DNA of 64,000 bases from Roseicyclus salinarum (lineage in GTDB: Bacteria > Pseudomonadota > Alphaproteobacteria > Rhodobacterales > Rhodobacteraceae), in NCBI RefSeq assembly GCF_029624655.1, contig NZ_JARRSA010000001.1, positions 1 through 64,000 of the forward strand. The letters run 5' to 3'. This document shows positions 1 to 8,805 of the stretch, in pieces. Within the stretch, counting starts at the first letter, position 1. Every line of letters begins with the position of its first letter. A program made the translations under genes and the position numbers. The notes below the pieces were generated by a model that was given only the letters and a program-made list of their open reading frames with translations, was not told the origin of the DNA and did not search any database.

Positions 1-105
1 GCCGCCCGCGATACCCATTTCGGCGTAGCCGCTGATCGCGACGTCGGCCATTGCTACGCCAGCGGTTGCCACAAGGGCAGTCGTAGCGAAGAGAACCTTT
101 TTCAT
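1..105 (-). CDS. Outer-membrane porin, N-terminal fragment (cut by window edge)
   Basis: Only the first 35 codons are inside the window; the rest lies beyond base 1. The translation begins MKKVLFATTALVATAGVAMA and continues as DVAISGYAEMGIAGG. This is a Sec signal peptide ending in an Ala-x-Ala site, followed by the first beta-strand. A mature start of the form DVxxSGYAEMG is typical of the general-diffusion porins of Rhodobacteraceae, which are outer-membrane trimers. A GAGGGA ribosome-binding site precedes the ATG. The family is inferred from the N-terminus only. It is transcribed leftward, away from the lipoprotein gene at 436. Confidence 0.7.
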   Translation of the reverse strand, partial: MKKVLFATTALVATAGVAMADVAISGYAEMGIAGG

Positions 106-435
106 GGTTTTTCCCTCGTGTTCACTTTGAAGGTGCACCTCAAGACGGTCATCCGAATTGAGTATGCCCCTCTCTCGCCCGTGGCCCCCTTGATTGCAAG
201 AAAGCGCCGGGGGGCCGGAACATCTTGCGGGAGTCATGGTGCAGACATGTCACACACCCCTCCGGCGCACACCGGCGGAAGGTCCGGGTTGCGGGACATG
301 TCCATTCGGCGGCCGCGTCCGCTCGCTGCCTGAGGCGCGCGCGGCGGCGGTCCGGGGCGGGATTCTCTCGACCCTTGCCGCCTTGCGCCGTGTTCTGTAG
401 CTAGGGGCGCACAGATCGAGAGCCGGGGCAGAACC
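106..435. other. 330-base intergenic region between divergent genes
   Basis: This gap separates the leftward porin gene from the rightward DUF3576 lipoprotein gene, so it should hold two promoters and the porin leader. Short open frames exist in several directions, but none has a ribosome-binding site or recognisable composition. I could not pick convincing -35/-10 pairs. No tRNA-like cloverleaf was seen. Confidence 0.5.
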
Positions 436-936
436 ATGACGCGACCGCATATCCGCAAGACCAGGGCCATCGCGGCGGGGCTCACGGCCTCCGCCCTCCT
501 GCTTACGGGCTGCGGCGGCTTCGGCCAGAACGAGATGTCGCCCGAGACGCGCCGCCAGCTGGAGGAAGCCGGAGCCATCGCTCCGAACGACCGCGACACG
601 ATCTGGGACCTCTTCAACAACCGCGACGATCCCAACGTCACGGTCGAGGTGAACCGCTACCTCTGGCAGGCCTCGCTCGAGATCCTCGATTTCATGCCGA
701 TCGAGGCCGCCGATCCGTTCTCGGGCGTGATCTCCTATGGATACGGTACGCCGCCCGGCGGCGGGCAGGCCTACCGCGCCACCGTCTTCGTGACCGACCC
801 GGCGCTCGAGGCGCGCTCGCTGCGCGTCGCGCTGCAGTCGCGCAACGGCGCGGTCAGCCGGGAGACCGCGCGCCAGATCGAGGACGCCATCCTCACGCGC
901 GCGCGCCAGATCCGCATTCGCGATGGCGGGCTCTAG
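436..936 (+). CDS. DUF3576 domain lipoprotein
   Basis: The 166-residue protein has a short basic N-terminus, a hydrophobic stretch at about residues 11-24 and a lipobox (LLTGC, acylated Cys26). It is therefore predicted to be anchored in the envelope. The mature part (about 45-166) matches in character the DUF3576 family, found in alphaproteobacteria and of unknown function. The family assignment is recalled from the pattern of an N-terminal lipobox plus a region around WDLFNNRDDPN, not from a search. A strong terminator follows at 965-990, so it looks monocistronic. leuS starts 75 bases downstream. Confidence 0.75.
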   Translation: MTRPHIRKTRAIAAGLTASALLLTGCGGFGQNEMSPETRRQLEEAGAIAPNDRDTIWDLFNNRDDPNVTVEVNRYLWQASLEILDFMPIEAADPFSGVISYGYGTPPGGGQAYRATVFVTDPALEARSLRVALQSRNGAVSRETARQIEDAILTRARQIRIRDGGL

Positions 937-964
937 ACCCTTTCCACATCGCACCGTAAACACG

Positions 965-990
965 CGCCGGGCCTGCAAGCCCGGCGTTTT
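965..990 (+). terminator. Rho-independent terminator after the DUF3576 gene
   Basis: A perfect 8-bp stem (965-972 pairs with 979-986) encloses a 6-base loop and runs directly into TTTT. It sits 29 bases past the lipoprotein stop codon and just before the leuS ribosome-binding site, so leuS must have its own start or rely on readthrough. Confidence 0.85.
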
Positions 991-1011
991 CGTTTGATCC
1001 GAGGAAGTCCG

Positions 1012-3579
1012 ATGTCCCGCTACGACCCCGCGACGCTGGAACCGAAATGGCAGAAGGCCTGGGACGAGGCCGGAACCTTCGTGGCGCGAAGGGACGAAAG
1101 CCGGCCCAAGTATTATGTGCTCGAGATGTTCCCATACCCCTCGGGGCGCATCCATATCGGCCATGTGCGCAACTACACGATGGGCGACGTGATCGCGCGC
1201 TACAAGAAATCGACGGGGCACAACGTGCTGCATCCGATGGGTTTCGACGCCTTCGGGATGCCGGCCGAGAACGCCGCGATGGAAAATGGCGGCCATCCCG
1301 CCGACTGGACCTACCAGAACATCGACGCGATGGTCGCGCAGATGAAGCCGCTGGGCTTCGGGCTCGACTGGAGCCGCATGTTCGCCACCTGCGACCCGGA
1401 ATACTATGGCCAGCAGCAGGCTTTGTTCCTCGACTTCCTCAAGGCGGGCCTGGTCTACCGCAAGAACGCCGTGGTGAACTGGGATCCCGTGGACATGACC
1501 GTGCTCGCAAACGAGCAGGTGATCGACGGCAAGGGCTGGCGCTCGGGCGCGGAGGTGGAGAGGCGGGAACTCACGCAGTGGTTCTTCAAGATCTCCGACC
1601 ATTCCGCCGAGCTTCTGGAAGCGCTCGACAGGCTGGACGACTGGCCCGCGAAGGTCAAGCTGATGCAGGCCAACTGGATCGGGCGCTCGCGCGGGCTGGA
1701 ATTCGCCTTCGGCATGGTCGAGCCCACGAAGGGCCACGACCGGATCGACGTCTACACGACGCGGCCCGACACGCTTCTGGGCGCGTCCTTCGTCGGCATC
1801 TCGCCCGACCACCCGATCGCCAAGGAGCTCGAGGCGCACGACCCCGCCGTCGCGGCGTTCTGCGCCGAGGCGCGGCGCGGCGGCACGACCGAGGAGGCCA
1901 TCGAAAAGGCCGAGAAGCTGGGCTTCGACACCGGGCTGAGATGCCGTCATCCCTTTGACACGTCGTGGGAATTGCCGGTCTACATCGCGAACTTCATCCT
2001 GATGGATTACGGCACCGGCGCGATCTTCGGCTGCCCCGCACACGACCAGCGCGACCTCGACTTCGCGCGGAAATACGGGCTGTCGGTGACCTCGACCTTC
2101 GAGCCGCTTGCGGGAGATCACCAAAGGCCCGAGGACGGCGGCGCGGCTTACGTTCCGCCCAAGACCGAGAAGGTGCGCTGGACGCTGCCCTTCGCATGGG
2201 ACGCGGAGGCCACCGGCAACGAGGCCATCGACGCCGCGATTCGCTTCTGCGAGGAGAAGGGCGTGGGCCACGGCGTGACCAAGTTCCGCTTGCGGGACTG
2301 GGGCCTTTCGCGGCAGCGCTACTGGGGCGCTCCGATTCCCGTCGTGCATTGCGACGACTGCGGCACGGTCCCCGAGAAGAAGGAGAACCTTCCGATCGAA
2401 CTGCCGCGCGACGTCTCGTTCGACGTGCCGGGCAATCCGCTCGACCGGCATCCGACGTGGCGAGACGCGCCCTGCCCCGCCTGCGGCAAGCCGGCGCGGC
2501 GCGAGACCGACACGATGGACACCTTCGTGGACTCGTCGTGGTATTTCGCCCGCTTCACCGCGCCCCGCGCCACGACGCCCACCGACATGGCCGAGGCCGA
2601 ATACTGGATGAACGTGGATCAGTATATCGGCGGGATCGAGCATGCGATCCTGCATCTTCTCTATTCGCGCTTCTTCGCGCGGGCGATGCACATCACCGGC
2701 CACCTGCCCGAGAAGTGCAAGGAACCCTTCGACGCGCTCTTCACGCAAGGCATGGTCACGCACGCGATCTACGTCACGCGGGACGAGAAGGACCGGCCGG
2801 TCTACCATTTCCCCGAGGACGTGGAGGTCACGGAATCGGGGGCGCGACTGGGTGCGACGGGCGAGCCGGTCGAGGTGATCCCCTCGGCCAAGATGTCGAA
2901 ATCGAAGAAGAACGTGGTCGACCCGGTGAACATCATCGCGACCTACGGCGCCGATACCGCGCGCTGGTTCGTCCTGAGCGACTCGCCGCCGGAACGGGAT
3001 GTCGAGTGGACGGCCTCGGGCGCCGAGGCGACCAGCCGACACCTCGCGCGCGTGCATCGCATCGCCACCGAGATCGCGGCGGACGAAACGCCCGAGGGGC
3101 CCGGCGACGCGGCGCTCCTGCGCGAGATGCACCGGGCGATCTTCGACGTCACGAACGGCATCGAAAGCTTCGGGTTCAATGCGGCGATCGCCAAGCTTTA
3201 CGCCTTCACCAACACACTTGGCCGGGCCGAGGCCGGGGCCGACGCGAAACGGGAGGCGATGAAGACGCTGGCGCAGCTGATGTCGCCGATGACCCCGCAC
3301 CTGTCCGAGGAAATCTGGCACATGCTGGGCGGCGAGGGCCTGGTCGCCGAGGCGCCCTGGCCTGCCGCCGACGAGACCATGCTGGTCGAGGACACGGTCA
3401 CGCTGCCCATCCAGGTCAACGGAAAACGCCGCTCGGAGGTCACGGTCGCGAAGGACGCGTCGAAGGAAGAGGTTGAAAAGGCGGCGCTGGCGGACGACGC
3501 TGTGCAGAGGGTCCTGGATGGCGGGACCCCCAAGAAGGTGATCGTCGTGCCGGGCCGGATCGTGAATGTCGTCCTCTGA
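1012..3579 (+). CDS. leuS: Leucyl-tRNA synthetase
   Basis: Class Ia aminoacyl-tRNA synthetase that charges tRNA-Leu in the cytoplasm. The 855-residue product has the normal bacterial LeuRS length. The HIGH nucleotide-binding motif lies at residues 48-51 within [11 protein letters not shown], and the KMSKS loop at about 627-631. The CP1 editing domain is recognisable from TTRPDT (about 249) and the [15 protein letters not shown] threonine-rich/acidic region (about 333). The start at 1012 is chosen because GAGGAAG lies just upstream; an in-frame TTG at 994 would sit inside the terminator run. The 3' end overlaps lptE by 14 bases, which suggests a leuS-lptE-holA operon. Confidence 0.97.
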   Translation: MSRYDPATLEPKWQKAWDEAGTFVARRDESRPKYYVLEMFPYPSGRIHIGHVRNYTMGDVIARYKKSTGHNVLHPMGFDAFGMPAENAAMENGGHPADWTYQNIDAMVAQMKPLGFGLDWSRMFATCDPEYYGQQQALFLDFLKAGLVYRKNAVVNWDPVDMTVLANEQVIDGKGWRSGAEVERRELTQWFFKISDHSAELLEALDRLDDWPAKVKLMQANWIGRSRGLEFAFGMVEPTKGHDRIDVYTTRPDTLLGASFVGISPDHPIAKELEAHDPAVAAFCAEARRGGTTEEAIEKAEKLGFDTGLRCRHPFDTSWELPVYIANFILMDYGTGAIFGCPAHDQRDLDFARKYGLSVTSTFEPLAGDHQRPEDGGAAYVPPKTEKVRWTLPFAWDAEATGNEAIDAAIRFCEEKGVGHGVTKFRLRDWGLSRQRYWGAPIPVVHCDDCGTVPEKKENLPIELPRDVSFDVPGNPLDRHPTWRDAPCPACGKPARRETDTMDTFVDSSWYFARFTAPRATTPTDMAEAEYWMNVDQYIGGIEHAILHLLYSRFFARAMHITGHLPEKCKEPFDALFTQGMVTHAIYVTRDEKDRPVYHFPEDVEVTESGARLGATGEPVEVIPSAKMSKSKKNVVDPVNIIATYGADTARWFVLSDSPPERDVEWTASGAEATSRHLARVHRIATEIAADETPEGPGDAALLREMHRAIFDVTNGIESFGFNAAIAKLYAFTNTLGRAEAGADAKREAMKTLAQLMSPMTPHLSEEIWHMLGGEGLVAEAPWPAADETMLVEDTVTLPIQVNGKRRSEVTVAKDASKEEVEKAALADDAVQRVLDGGTPKKVIVVPGRIVNVVL

Positions 3580-4057
3580 CCGCCGCAGCTTCCTCGCGCT
3601 TCTGGGCGCGCTGCCGCTTGCGGCCTGCGGCTTCACGCCGGTCTACGGACCCGGCGGGACGGGAGGCGCGGTGCGCGGCCGCGTGGACTTCGCCGATCCC
3701 GACTCGGCGCTCGAGTTCAGCCTCGTGGCGCGGCTGGAGGACCGGATCGGCCGGGCGGCGGGCGCGCAATACCTGCTCGACTACACGATCCGAACGAGGG
3801 AATCGGCGCTCGCCCTCACCGGGGCCGAGGACATCAACCGCATCAACATCAACGGAACGGCCACCTTCACGGTGACCGACACGGCGACGGGCGCGCAGGT
3901 GCAGTCGGGCGAAGTCACGACCTTCACCGCCTTCGCGAGTTCGGGTTCGCCCGTGGCGACGACCGCCGCGCGACGCGATGCCGAGCAACGCCTGATGATC
4001 GCGCTGGCGGACCAGATCGTGTCGCGCCTGCTGGCCGGGGCCGACGACTGGCCATGA
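3566..4057 (+). CDS. lptE: LPS-assembly lipoprotein LptE
   Basis: A 163-residue outer-membrane lipoprotein that plugs the LptD barrel and helps deliver lipopolysaccharide to the cell surface. The N-terminus has an Arg-Arg pair, a hydrophobic core and a lipobox LAAC with acylated Cys21, followed by GFTPVYG, the usual beginning of alphaproteobacterial LptE. The start overlaps the leuS end by 14 bases, and the stop overlaps the holA start by 4. The order leuS-lptE-holA is common in proteobacteria and supports the call. Sequence conservation in this family is low, so neighbours carry much of the weight. Confidence 0.88.
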   Translation: MSSSDRRSFLALLGALPLAACGFTPVYGPGGTGGAVRGRVDFADPDSALEFSLVARLEDRIGRAAGAQYLLDYTIRTRESALALTGAEDINRININGTATFTVTDTATGAQVQSGEVTTFTAFASSGSPVATTAARRDAEQRLMIALADQIVSRLLAGADDWP

Positions 4058-5085
4058 AGCTGTCGTCGCGCGACGCCGGCGCCTATTTCAGGAAACCGGA
4101 CGCCGAGGCCGCGGGCTGCCTGATCTACGGCGAAGACGCGGTGCGCGTGGCGCAGCTTCGCTCCGGCCTCCTGTCCGCGCTACTGGGACCGAACGCCGAG
4201 GAGGAGATGCGCCTGACGCGCATCGCCGCCGCGGATCTTCGCTCGGACACGGCAGCACTTCTGGATGCGGTCAAGGCCGTCGGCTTCTTTCCGGGGCCGC
4301 GCGCGGTGCTGGTGGAGCAGGCGACGGACGGGCTTGCCCCGGTCTTCGAGGGCGCGTTCTCCGAGTGGAAACCCGGCGATGCTCAGATGATCGCGACGGC
4401 GGGCGTGCTGACGAAACGCTCGGCCCTGCGAAAGCTGTTCGAAGGGGCGCGGAACGCCTACGTCGCCGCGATCTACGACGACCCGCCGGGCCGCGCCGAG
4501 ATCGAGGAGCTTCTGCGCGCCGCCGGCGTGCCCGAGGTCGGCCGCGAGGCGATGGCCGACCTCGAGACGCTGTCGCGCACGTTGTCGGCAGGCGATTTCC
4601 GGCAGACGATCGAGAAACTCGGCCTGTACAAGCGCGGCGACGCGACGCCGGTTGTCCCCGCCGACCTCGACGCCGTGGCGCCGCTGTCGCGCGAGGCCGA
4701 GCTCGACGACATCCTGCACGCCGCCGCCGAGGCCGCGCCGGGCGCGATAGGACCGATCCTGACGCGGCTGAAGGCGCAGGGCGTCGCGCCCGTGACACTG
4801 TGCATCGCCGCCCTCAGGCATTTCCGCGCGCTGCACGCCGCCGCCTCCCATCCCGGCGGCGCGGAATCGGGCCTGTCCGCGCAGCGCCCGCCCGTCTTCG
4901 GCCCGCGCCGTGACCGGCTCAAGCGGCAGCTCGGACGCTGGCGGCGGCCGCAGCTTGAGACGGCGATCTCGATGCTGGTGGAAACCGATCTCGCCTTGCG
5001 CTCCTCGACCGAGGCACCGCAGATGGCGATCATGGAGCGCACGTTGATCCGGCTGGCGATGATGCCCGCCCGGACCCCGAGATGA
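4054..5085 (+). CDS. holA: DNA polymerase III delta subunit
   Basis: Clamp-loader subunit that opens the beta sliding clamp. The 343-residue length fits HolA, and the N-terminal part (LIYGEDAVRVAQLRSGLL) has the delta-subunit pattern that corresponds to a degenerate AAA+ fold. The middle contains GPRAVLVEQATDGL and a conserved helical region near ALRHFRAL (about residue 253), also seen in HolA. It follows lptE with a 4-base overlap, the usual gene order. No Walker A motif is expected in delta, and none is seen. Confidence 0.93.
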   Translation: MKLSSRDAGAYFRKPDAEAAGCLIYGEDAVRVAQLRSGLLSALLGPNAEEEMRLTRIAAADLRSDTAALLDAVKAVGFFPGPRAVLVEQATDGLAPVFEGAFSEWKPGDAQMIATAGVLTKRSALRKLFEGARNAYVAAIYDDPPGRAEIEELLRAAGVPEVGREAMADLETLSRTLSAGDFRQTIEKLGLYKRGDATPVVPADLDAVAPLSREAELDDILHAAAEAAPGAIGPILTRLKAQGVAPVTLCIAALRHFRALHAAASHPGGAESGLSAQRPPVFGPRRDRLKRQLGRWRRPQLETAISMLVETDLALRSSTEAPQMAIMERTLIRLAMMPARTPR

Positions 5086-5108
5086 CGGCGCGAAAGCGGG
5101 AGGAAGGC

Positions 5109-5702
5109 ATGACGGCTTATCAGGTCATTGGTTCGGTAAAGAGCCGCACGATGCGCGTCCTGTGGATGCTCGAGGAAATCGGCGCGAGCTACGAGCATGT
5201 GCCGGCCGCCCCGCGTTCGGACGAGGTGACGCGCTTCAATCCGGCGGGCAAGGTGCCGGTCCTCGTCGCCGACGGCGTGCCGATTTCCGATTCGGTGGCG
5301 ATCATGACCTTTCTCGGCGACCGGCACGGCAAGCTCACCCATACGCCCGGCACGATCGAGCGCGCGCGGCAGGACAGCCTGACGCAGGCCATCATCGACG
5401 AATTCGACGCCCCGCTGTGGATGGCGGCGCGGCATAGCTTCATCCTCCCCGAGGACATGCGGATGCCCGGGATCAAGGACAGCCTGCGCTGGGAATTCGA
5501 ACGCTCGCAGGAGCAGTTCCTGCCCCGCATGGCCGAGGACGGGCCGTTCCTCATGGGTGAGGAGCTGACGATCCCCGACATCCTGCTGGCGCATTGCATG
5601 GGCTGGGCGGTCGGCGCGAAGTTCCCCGTGACGGAACCCTTCCGCGAACACGCCCGCCGGATGCGCGAGCGCCCGGCCTTCGAGCGCGCCTCAGCCGCCT
5701 GA
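5109..5702 (+). CDS. Glutathione S-transferase family protein
   Basis: A 197-residue cytosolic GST. The N-terminal thioredoxin-like domain contains SVKSRTMRVLWMLEEIG and the cis-proline element GKVPVLV, followed by ISDSVAIMTFL, which supplies the glutathione gamma-glutamyl contact. An all-helical C-terminal domain follows. The substrate is not predictable. An in-frame start at 5082 overlaps the holA stop, but the ATG at 5109 has GGGAGG directly upstream and begins at the expected position for the first beta-strand. The end overlaps the convergent flavoprotein gene by 12 bases. Confidence 0.88.
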   Translation: MTAYQVIGSVKSRTMRVLWMLEEIGASYEHVPAAPRSDEVTRFNPAGKVPVLVADGVPISDSVAIMTFLGDRHGKLTHTPGTIERARQDSLTQAIIDEFDAPLWMAARHSFILPEDMRMPGIKDSLRWEFERSQEQFLPRMAEDGPFLMGEELTIPDILLAHCMGWAVGAKFPVTEPFREHARRMRERPAFERASAA

Positions 5703-6908
5703 CCTGGGCCAGCCGGCCGCGTGGCGGCCGGCATGAAGGCCCGTCGCAAGGCAGCCCGTGATGAGGTAGCCGCCGGTCGGCGCTTCCCAGTCGAGCATCT
5801 CGCCCGCGGCGAAGACGCCAGGCAGCGCGCGCAGCATCAGCCCCTCTTCCACGGCCTCCCGAGCGACGCCGCCCGCCGTCGAGATAGCCTCGTCCATCGG
5901 GCGGGGGCCCTGATGCGGGACCGGCAGCGCCTTGATCAGCGCCGCAAGCGCGGCGCCCTGGGGCAGGGGCCGCCCGAACTCCTGCAGGAGCGCGCGCTTG
6001 ACCGGGTCGAGGCCCAGCGCCTGCGCCAGATGGCGCGACAGCGTGCGCTTGGCCGGCCTCGCCGCGAGACGCGCGGCGACATCGGACACGCTGCGGTCGG
6101 GCAGCAGGTCTACGAGGAAGGGCGCGCCGTCGCGGATGTCCGACGAGATCGCGTAGACGCCGCCGCCCTCCAGCCCCCGTTCCGACACGACGGCCTCACC
6201 GCGCACCGACCGGCCGCCCGCAATCAGGCGCACCGCCTTGAGCGGTTGGCCGAAATGCGGCGCCATGTGCGCGCTCCATGCCACGCGGAACCCCATGTTC
6301 GCGGGCCGGAACGGCGCAATCCGCACGCCCCTGTCCGCGAGGAACGGCGCCCATGCACCATCCGATCCAAGCCTGCGCCAGCTTGCCCCGCCCATCGCCA
6401 GCACAACCACGCAGGGCCGCAGACGGCGCCGCCCCTCAGCGGTCTCGAAGGCCCAGCAAGCGTCGTCCCACCCTGCCCAGCGCCAGCCCAGCCGAAGCTC
6501 GGCGTCGATCCGACCGAGCCACGCGCGCAGCAGCGGCGACGCCTTCATGACCTCGGGAAAGACGCGCCCCGTGGAGCCGGTGAAGACCGGCTGGCCAAGA
6601 CCCTCCGCCCACGCGACCGCCTGTTCCGGGCCGAAGACGTCCAGCATGGGCCCGATCCAGCCGGACGCGGCGCCGTAGGCGGCCCGGAACGCCTCGGGCG
6701 GCTCGGATTTCGTGAAATTGAGACCCGATTTCCCGGCCATCAGGAACTTGCGCCCCGCGCTGGGTTTCGCCTCGGCGATCAGCACGCGGCGGCCTTCCCG
6801 CGCGAGGGTCTCGGCAGCCATGAGGCCGGCGGGTCCCGCGCCGATCACCAGCGCATCGATCGCCTCGGGGTTGCCGGGCGCGGGCGGCGATCCATGATCC
6901 CTAGCCAT
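5691..6908 (-). CDS. HI0933/YhiN-like FAD-dependent flavoprotein (TIGR03862-type)
   Basis: A 405-residue predicted FAD-binding oxidoreductase of unknown substrate. The N-terminal Rossmann motif GAGPAGLMAAETLAREG is followed by GRKFLMAGKSGLNFT, the signature stretch of the HI0933 family. The C-terminal part contains ISTAGGVAREAVEEGLMLR and GVFAAGEMLDWEAPTGGYLITGC, the second FAD-contacting segment. The ATG at 6908 is preferred; a GTG at 6929 is possible. Its first bases overlap the first bases of the divergent HNH gene, so the two promoters must lie inside each other's coding sequence. Confidence 0.88.
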   Translation of the reverse strand: MARDHGSPPAPGNPEAIDALVIGAGPAGLMAAETLAREGRRVLIAEAKPSAGRKFLMAGKSGLNFTKSEPPEAFRAAYGAASGWIGPMLDVFGPEQAVAWAEGLGQPVFTGSTGRVFPEVMKASPLLRAWLGRIDAELRLGWRWAGWDDACWAFETAEGRRRLRPCVVVLAMGGASWRRLGSDGAWAPFLADRGVRIAPFRPANMGFRVAWSAHMAPHFGQPLKAVRLIAGGRSVRGEAVVSERGLEGGGVYAISSDIRDGAPFLVDLLPDRSVSDVAARLAARPAKRTLSRHLAQALGLDPVKRALLQEFGRPLPQGAALAALIKALPVPHQGPRPMDEAISTAGGVAREAVEEGLMLRALPGVFAAGEMLDWEAPTGGYLITGCLATGLHAGRHAAGWPRSGG

Positions 6909-7236
6909 GACACCCGCCCCGCACAGCACGATGGACGAAGCGCCCGTATGCCCGCTTTGCGATCGCCCGATCCCGGCGCACGCGAAACAGAGCCTGCATC
7001 ACCTTGTCCCGCGCCTGCGCGGCGGCAAGGGCGGGTCCACCGTTCTTCTGCACCAGATCTGCCACAACGAGATCCACGCCACCCTCTCCGAATCCGACCT
7101 CGCGCGGAGCTACAACACCGTGGAAGCGCTGCGCGCGCATCCCCGCATCGCGCGATTCGTGGACTGGATCGCGAAACGGCCGCCCGATTTCCATTCGAGG
7201 ACGCCAGGCGCGCAGCGCGGATGGAAACGGCGCTGA
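6907..7236 (+). CDS. Small HNH endonuclease-like protein
   Basis: A 109-residue protein with a CPLC zinc-knuckle pair near the N-terminus. It continues with SLHHLVPRLRGGKGG and LLHQICHNEIH, that is His-His, a conserved Asn/His and a second CxxH-like element. This is the ββα-metal layout of HNH nucleases, but stand-alone housekeeping versions of this size have no known target. An alternative ATG at 6931 would shorten it by 8 residues; neither start has a clear ribosome-binding site. It is divergent from and overlaps the flavoprotein start, and converges on the crotonase gene at 7244. Nuclease activity is inferred. Confidence 0.75.
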   Translation: MTPAPHSTMDEAPVCPLCDRPIPAHAKQSLHHLVPRLRGGKGGSTVLLHQICHNEIHATLSESDLARSYNTVEALRAHPRIARFVDWIAKRPPDFHSRTPGAQRGWKRR

Positions 7237-7243
7237 CATCGCC

Positions 7244-7867
7244 TCAGCCGTCGCACATCACCTTGATCCGGCGAAGGACATCCACGTCCCCGGCGCAGGC
7301 GTCCTCGGCGATGTCGCGCACGGTGGCGGCCAGATGCTCGTCCAGCACGATGCGGTCCACGAGGCCGAAGTCATAGGCTTCCTCGGCCGAGAACTTCTGT
7401 CCACCGAGCAGAAGCAGCTTGGCGCGCGCAGGGCCGACGAGATCGCGCAGCCGCCCCGGATCGGAGGGCTGCGGCAGGAACCCCAGCTTGGCCACAGGGT
7501 AGAAGAAGCGCGCGTCGGGCACGGCAACGCGGAGATCGCAGGCCAGGGCCATGCCGAAGGCGCCACCGGCGAGCGTTCCGTTCAGGGCCGCGATGGTCAG
7601 GCAGGGCAGCGCCGCGATCCCGCCCGAGACCTGTTCCCACAGCGGCGAGGTGGCGAGGCCCGCGCGCGCCTCGTCGAGGTCGGCCCCGGCCGAGAACACC
7701 TTGTCGCCCGCGCCGGTCAGGACCAGCGCGCGCAGCTCCGGCGCGCCGGCGGCCTCCTCGATGATCCCGACCATGCGCTCGAGCATCGCCGCGGTGAGCG
7801 AATTCGCCTTCTGCGGCCGGTCCAGGGTCACCGTCCACAGCGCGCCGTCCTTCGCCAAGCCGATCAT
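7244..7867 (-). CDS. Enoyl-CoA hydratase/isomerase family protein (short)
   Basis: A 207-residue crotonase-fold protein. It has the first oxyanion-hole region FSAGADLDEAR and the CoA-binding, Gly-rich segment NGTLAGGAFGMALACDLRVA, followed by AKLGFLPQ. Typical crotonases have about 255-260 residues; this one stops after VLRRIKVMCDG and lacks most of the usual C-terminal helical trimerisation segment. There is no sign of a frameshift in the sequence after the stop, so it may be a naturally short subfamily. The start overlaps the stop of the upstream SDR gene by 4 bases, so the two are co-transcribed. The substrate is unknown. Confidence 0.85.
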   Translation of the reverse strand: MIGLAKDGALWTVTLDRPQKANSLTAAMLERMVGIIEEAAGAPELRALVLTGAGDKVFSAGADLDEARAGLATSPLWEQVSGGIAALPCLTIAALNGTLAGGAFGMALACDLRVAVPDARFFYPVAKLGFLPQPSDPGRLRDLVGPARAKLLLLGGQKFSAEEAYDFGLVDRIVLDEHLAATVRDIAEDACAGDVDVLRRIKVMCDG

Positions 7868-8640
7868 GCGACAAGACCCAGATGCGCCCGGATACCGGGA
7901 TCGCGCAGCGAGATTTCCTCGCCGAGGTGGGCGTCGGCGTCGCTCGTGCACATCCACGACAGCGCGACGGCCGGCCATTCCGGCGGGATGTGGTCGGTCC
8001 ACTCCAGCCGGCTGACCGCGTTCACGCCCGAGGCCTTGATCTCCTTCTGCATCTGCGTGGCGACAGTTCCCGGCGACAGGCCCATCGCGCGGATCCCGGA
8101 CTGCCCATGCTCGAGGTGCAGCGAGCGCGTCAGCATCGCCGCCCCGGCCTTCGACGCGCAATAGGCGCTCCAATGCTCCAGCGGATTGTGCGCGGCGCCG
8201 GAACTGACGGTGACGATCGTGCCGCCGCCCTGGCCCAGCATCGCGGGCAGAACCGCGCGCATCCCGTGGAAGACGCCCTTGAGGTTGATGTCGATGACCT
8301 GGCCCCAGCCGTCGGGATCGACCTCCTCGATCCCGGCGATAGGTTCGATGGCGCCTGCATTGTTGACCAGGATGTCGACGCGCCCGAACGCCTGCGCCGC
8401 CGCGCTGACCGCGGCCTCCACTTCCCAGTAGCGGGTGACGTCCACCGGCACGGCCAGCGCCGTCCGTCCGATCTCGCCGGCGAGTTCCGCGATCTCGTCG
8501 CGGCCCCGCGCCATGAGGACCACGTTCGCGCCCTGCCGCGCGAAGGCGCGCGCCGCCGCCGCGCCGATGCCTCGGCTCGCCCCCGTGATCAGCGCGGTCT
8601 TTCCGGACAGGTCGAAGCTTGATGTCTGCGCCTCTGCCAC
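7864..8640 (-). CDS. SDR family NAD(P)-dependent oxidoreductase
   Basis: A 258-residue classical short-chain dehydrogenase/reductase. Cofactor motif TGASRGIG, structural motif NNAG and active-site SAYCASK (Tyr-x-x-x-Lys) are all present. The GTG at 8640 is preferred because GGGAGG lies 5 bases upstream; earlier in-frame starts (8667, 8679) have weaker sites. It is followed with a 4-base overlap by the short crotonase gene. A pair of a dehydrogenase and a hydratase suggests action on an acyl-CoA or related carbonyl substrate, but this is inference. Confidence 0.9.
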   Translation of the reverse strand: MAEAQTSSFDLSGKTALITGASRGIGAAAARAFARQGANVVLMARGRDEIAELAGEIGRTALAVPVDVTRYWEVEAAVSAAAQAFGRVDILVNNAGAIEPIAGIEEVDPDGWGQVIDINLKGVFHGMRAVLPAMLGQGGGTIVTVSSGAAHNPLEHWSAYCASKAGAAMLTRSLHLEHGQSGIRAMGLSPGTVATQMQKEIKASGVNAVSRLEWTDHIPPEWPAVALSWMCTSDADAHLGEEISLRDPGIRAHLGLVA

Positions 8641-8805
8641 CTTGGCCTCCCGTAGCGGTTTTCGCATCTCCAACGTCAACTGCTACCGCTCCCGCCCCGC
8701 GGGAGCCACCCCATTTGCGGACGCCCCTATCCGGTTTTCCGGGTTGACGCAGCCAGCGGCGCGGGCCGAACATCCCGACGAAGTTCATTTTACCGAACGG
8801 AGCCC

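Noticed and set aside
250-3636. A very long open frame on the minus strand opposite leuS (and similar long ones elsewhere, for example opposite uxuB and the aminopeptidase)
   Set aside because: It is a composition shadow: high GC removes stop codons in the antisense frame, the translation is Arg/Gly/His-rich without domains, and the plus strand encodes a certain enzyme.
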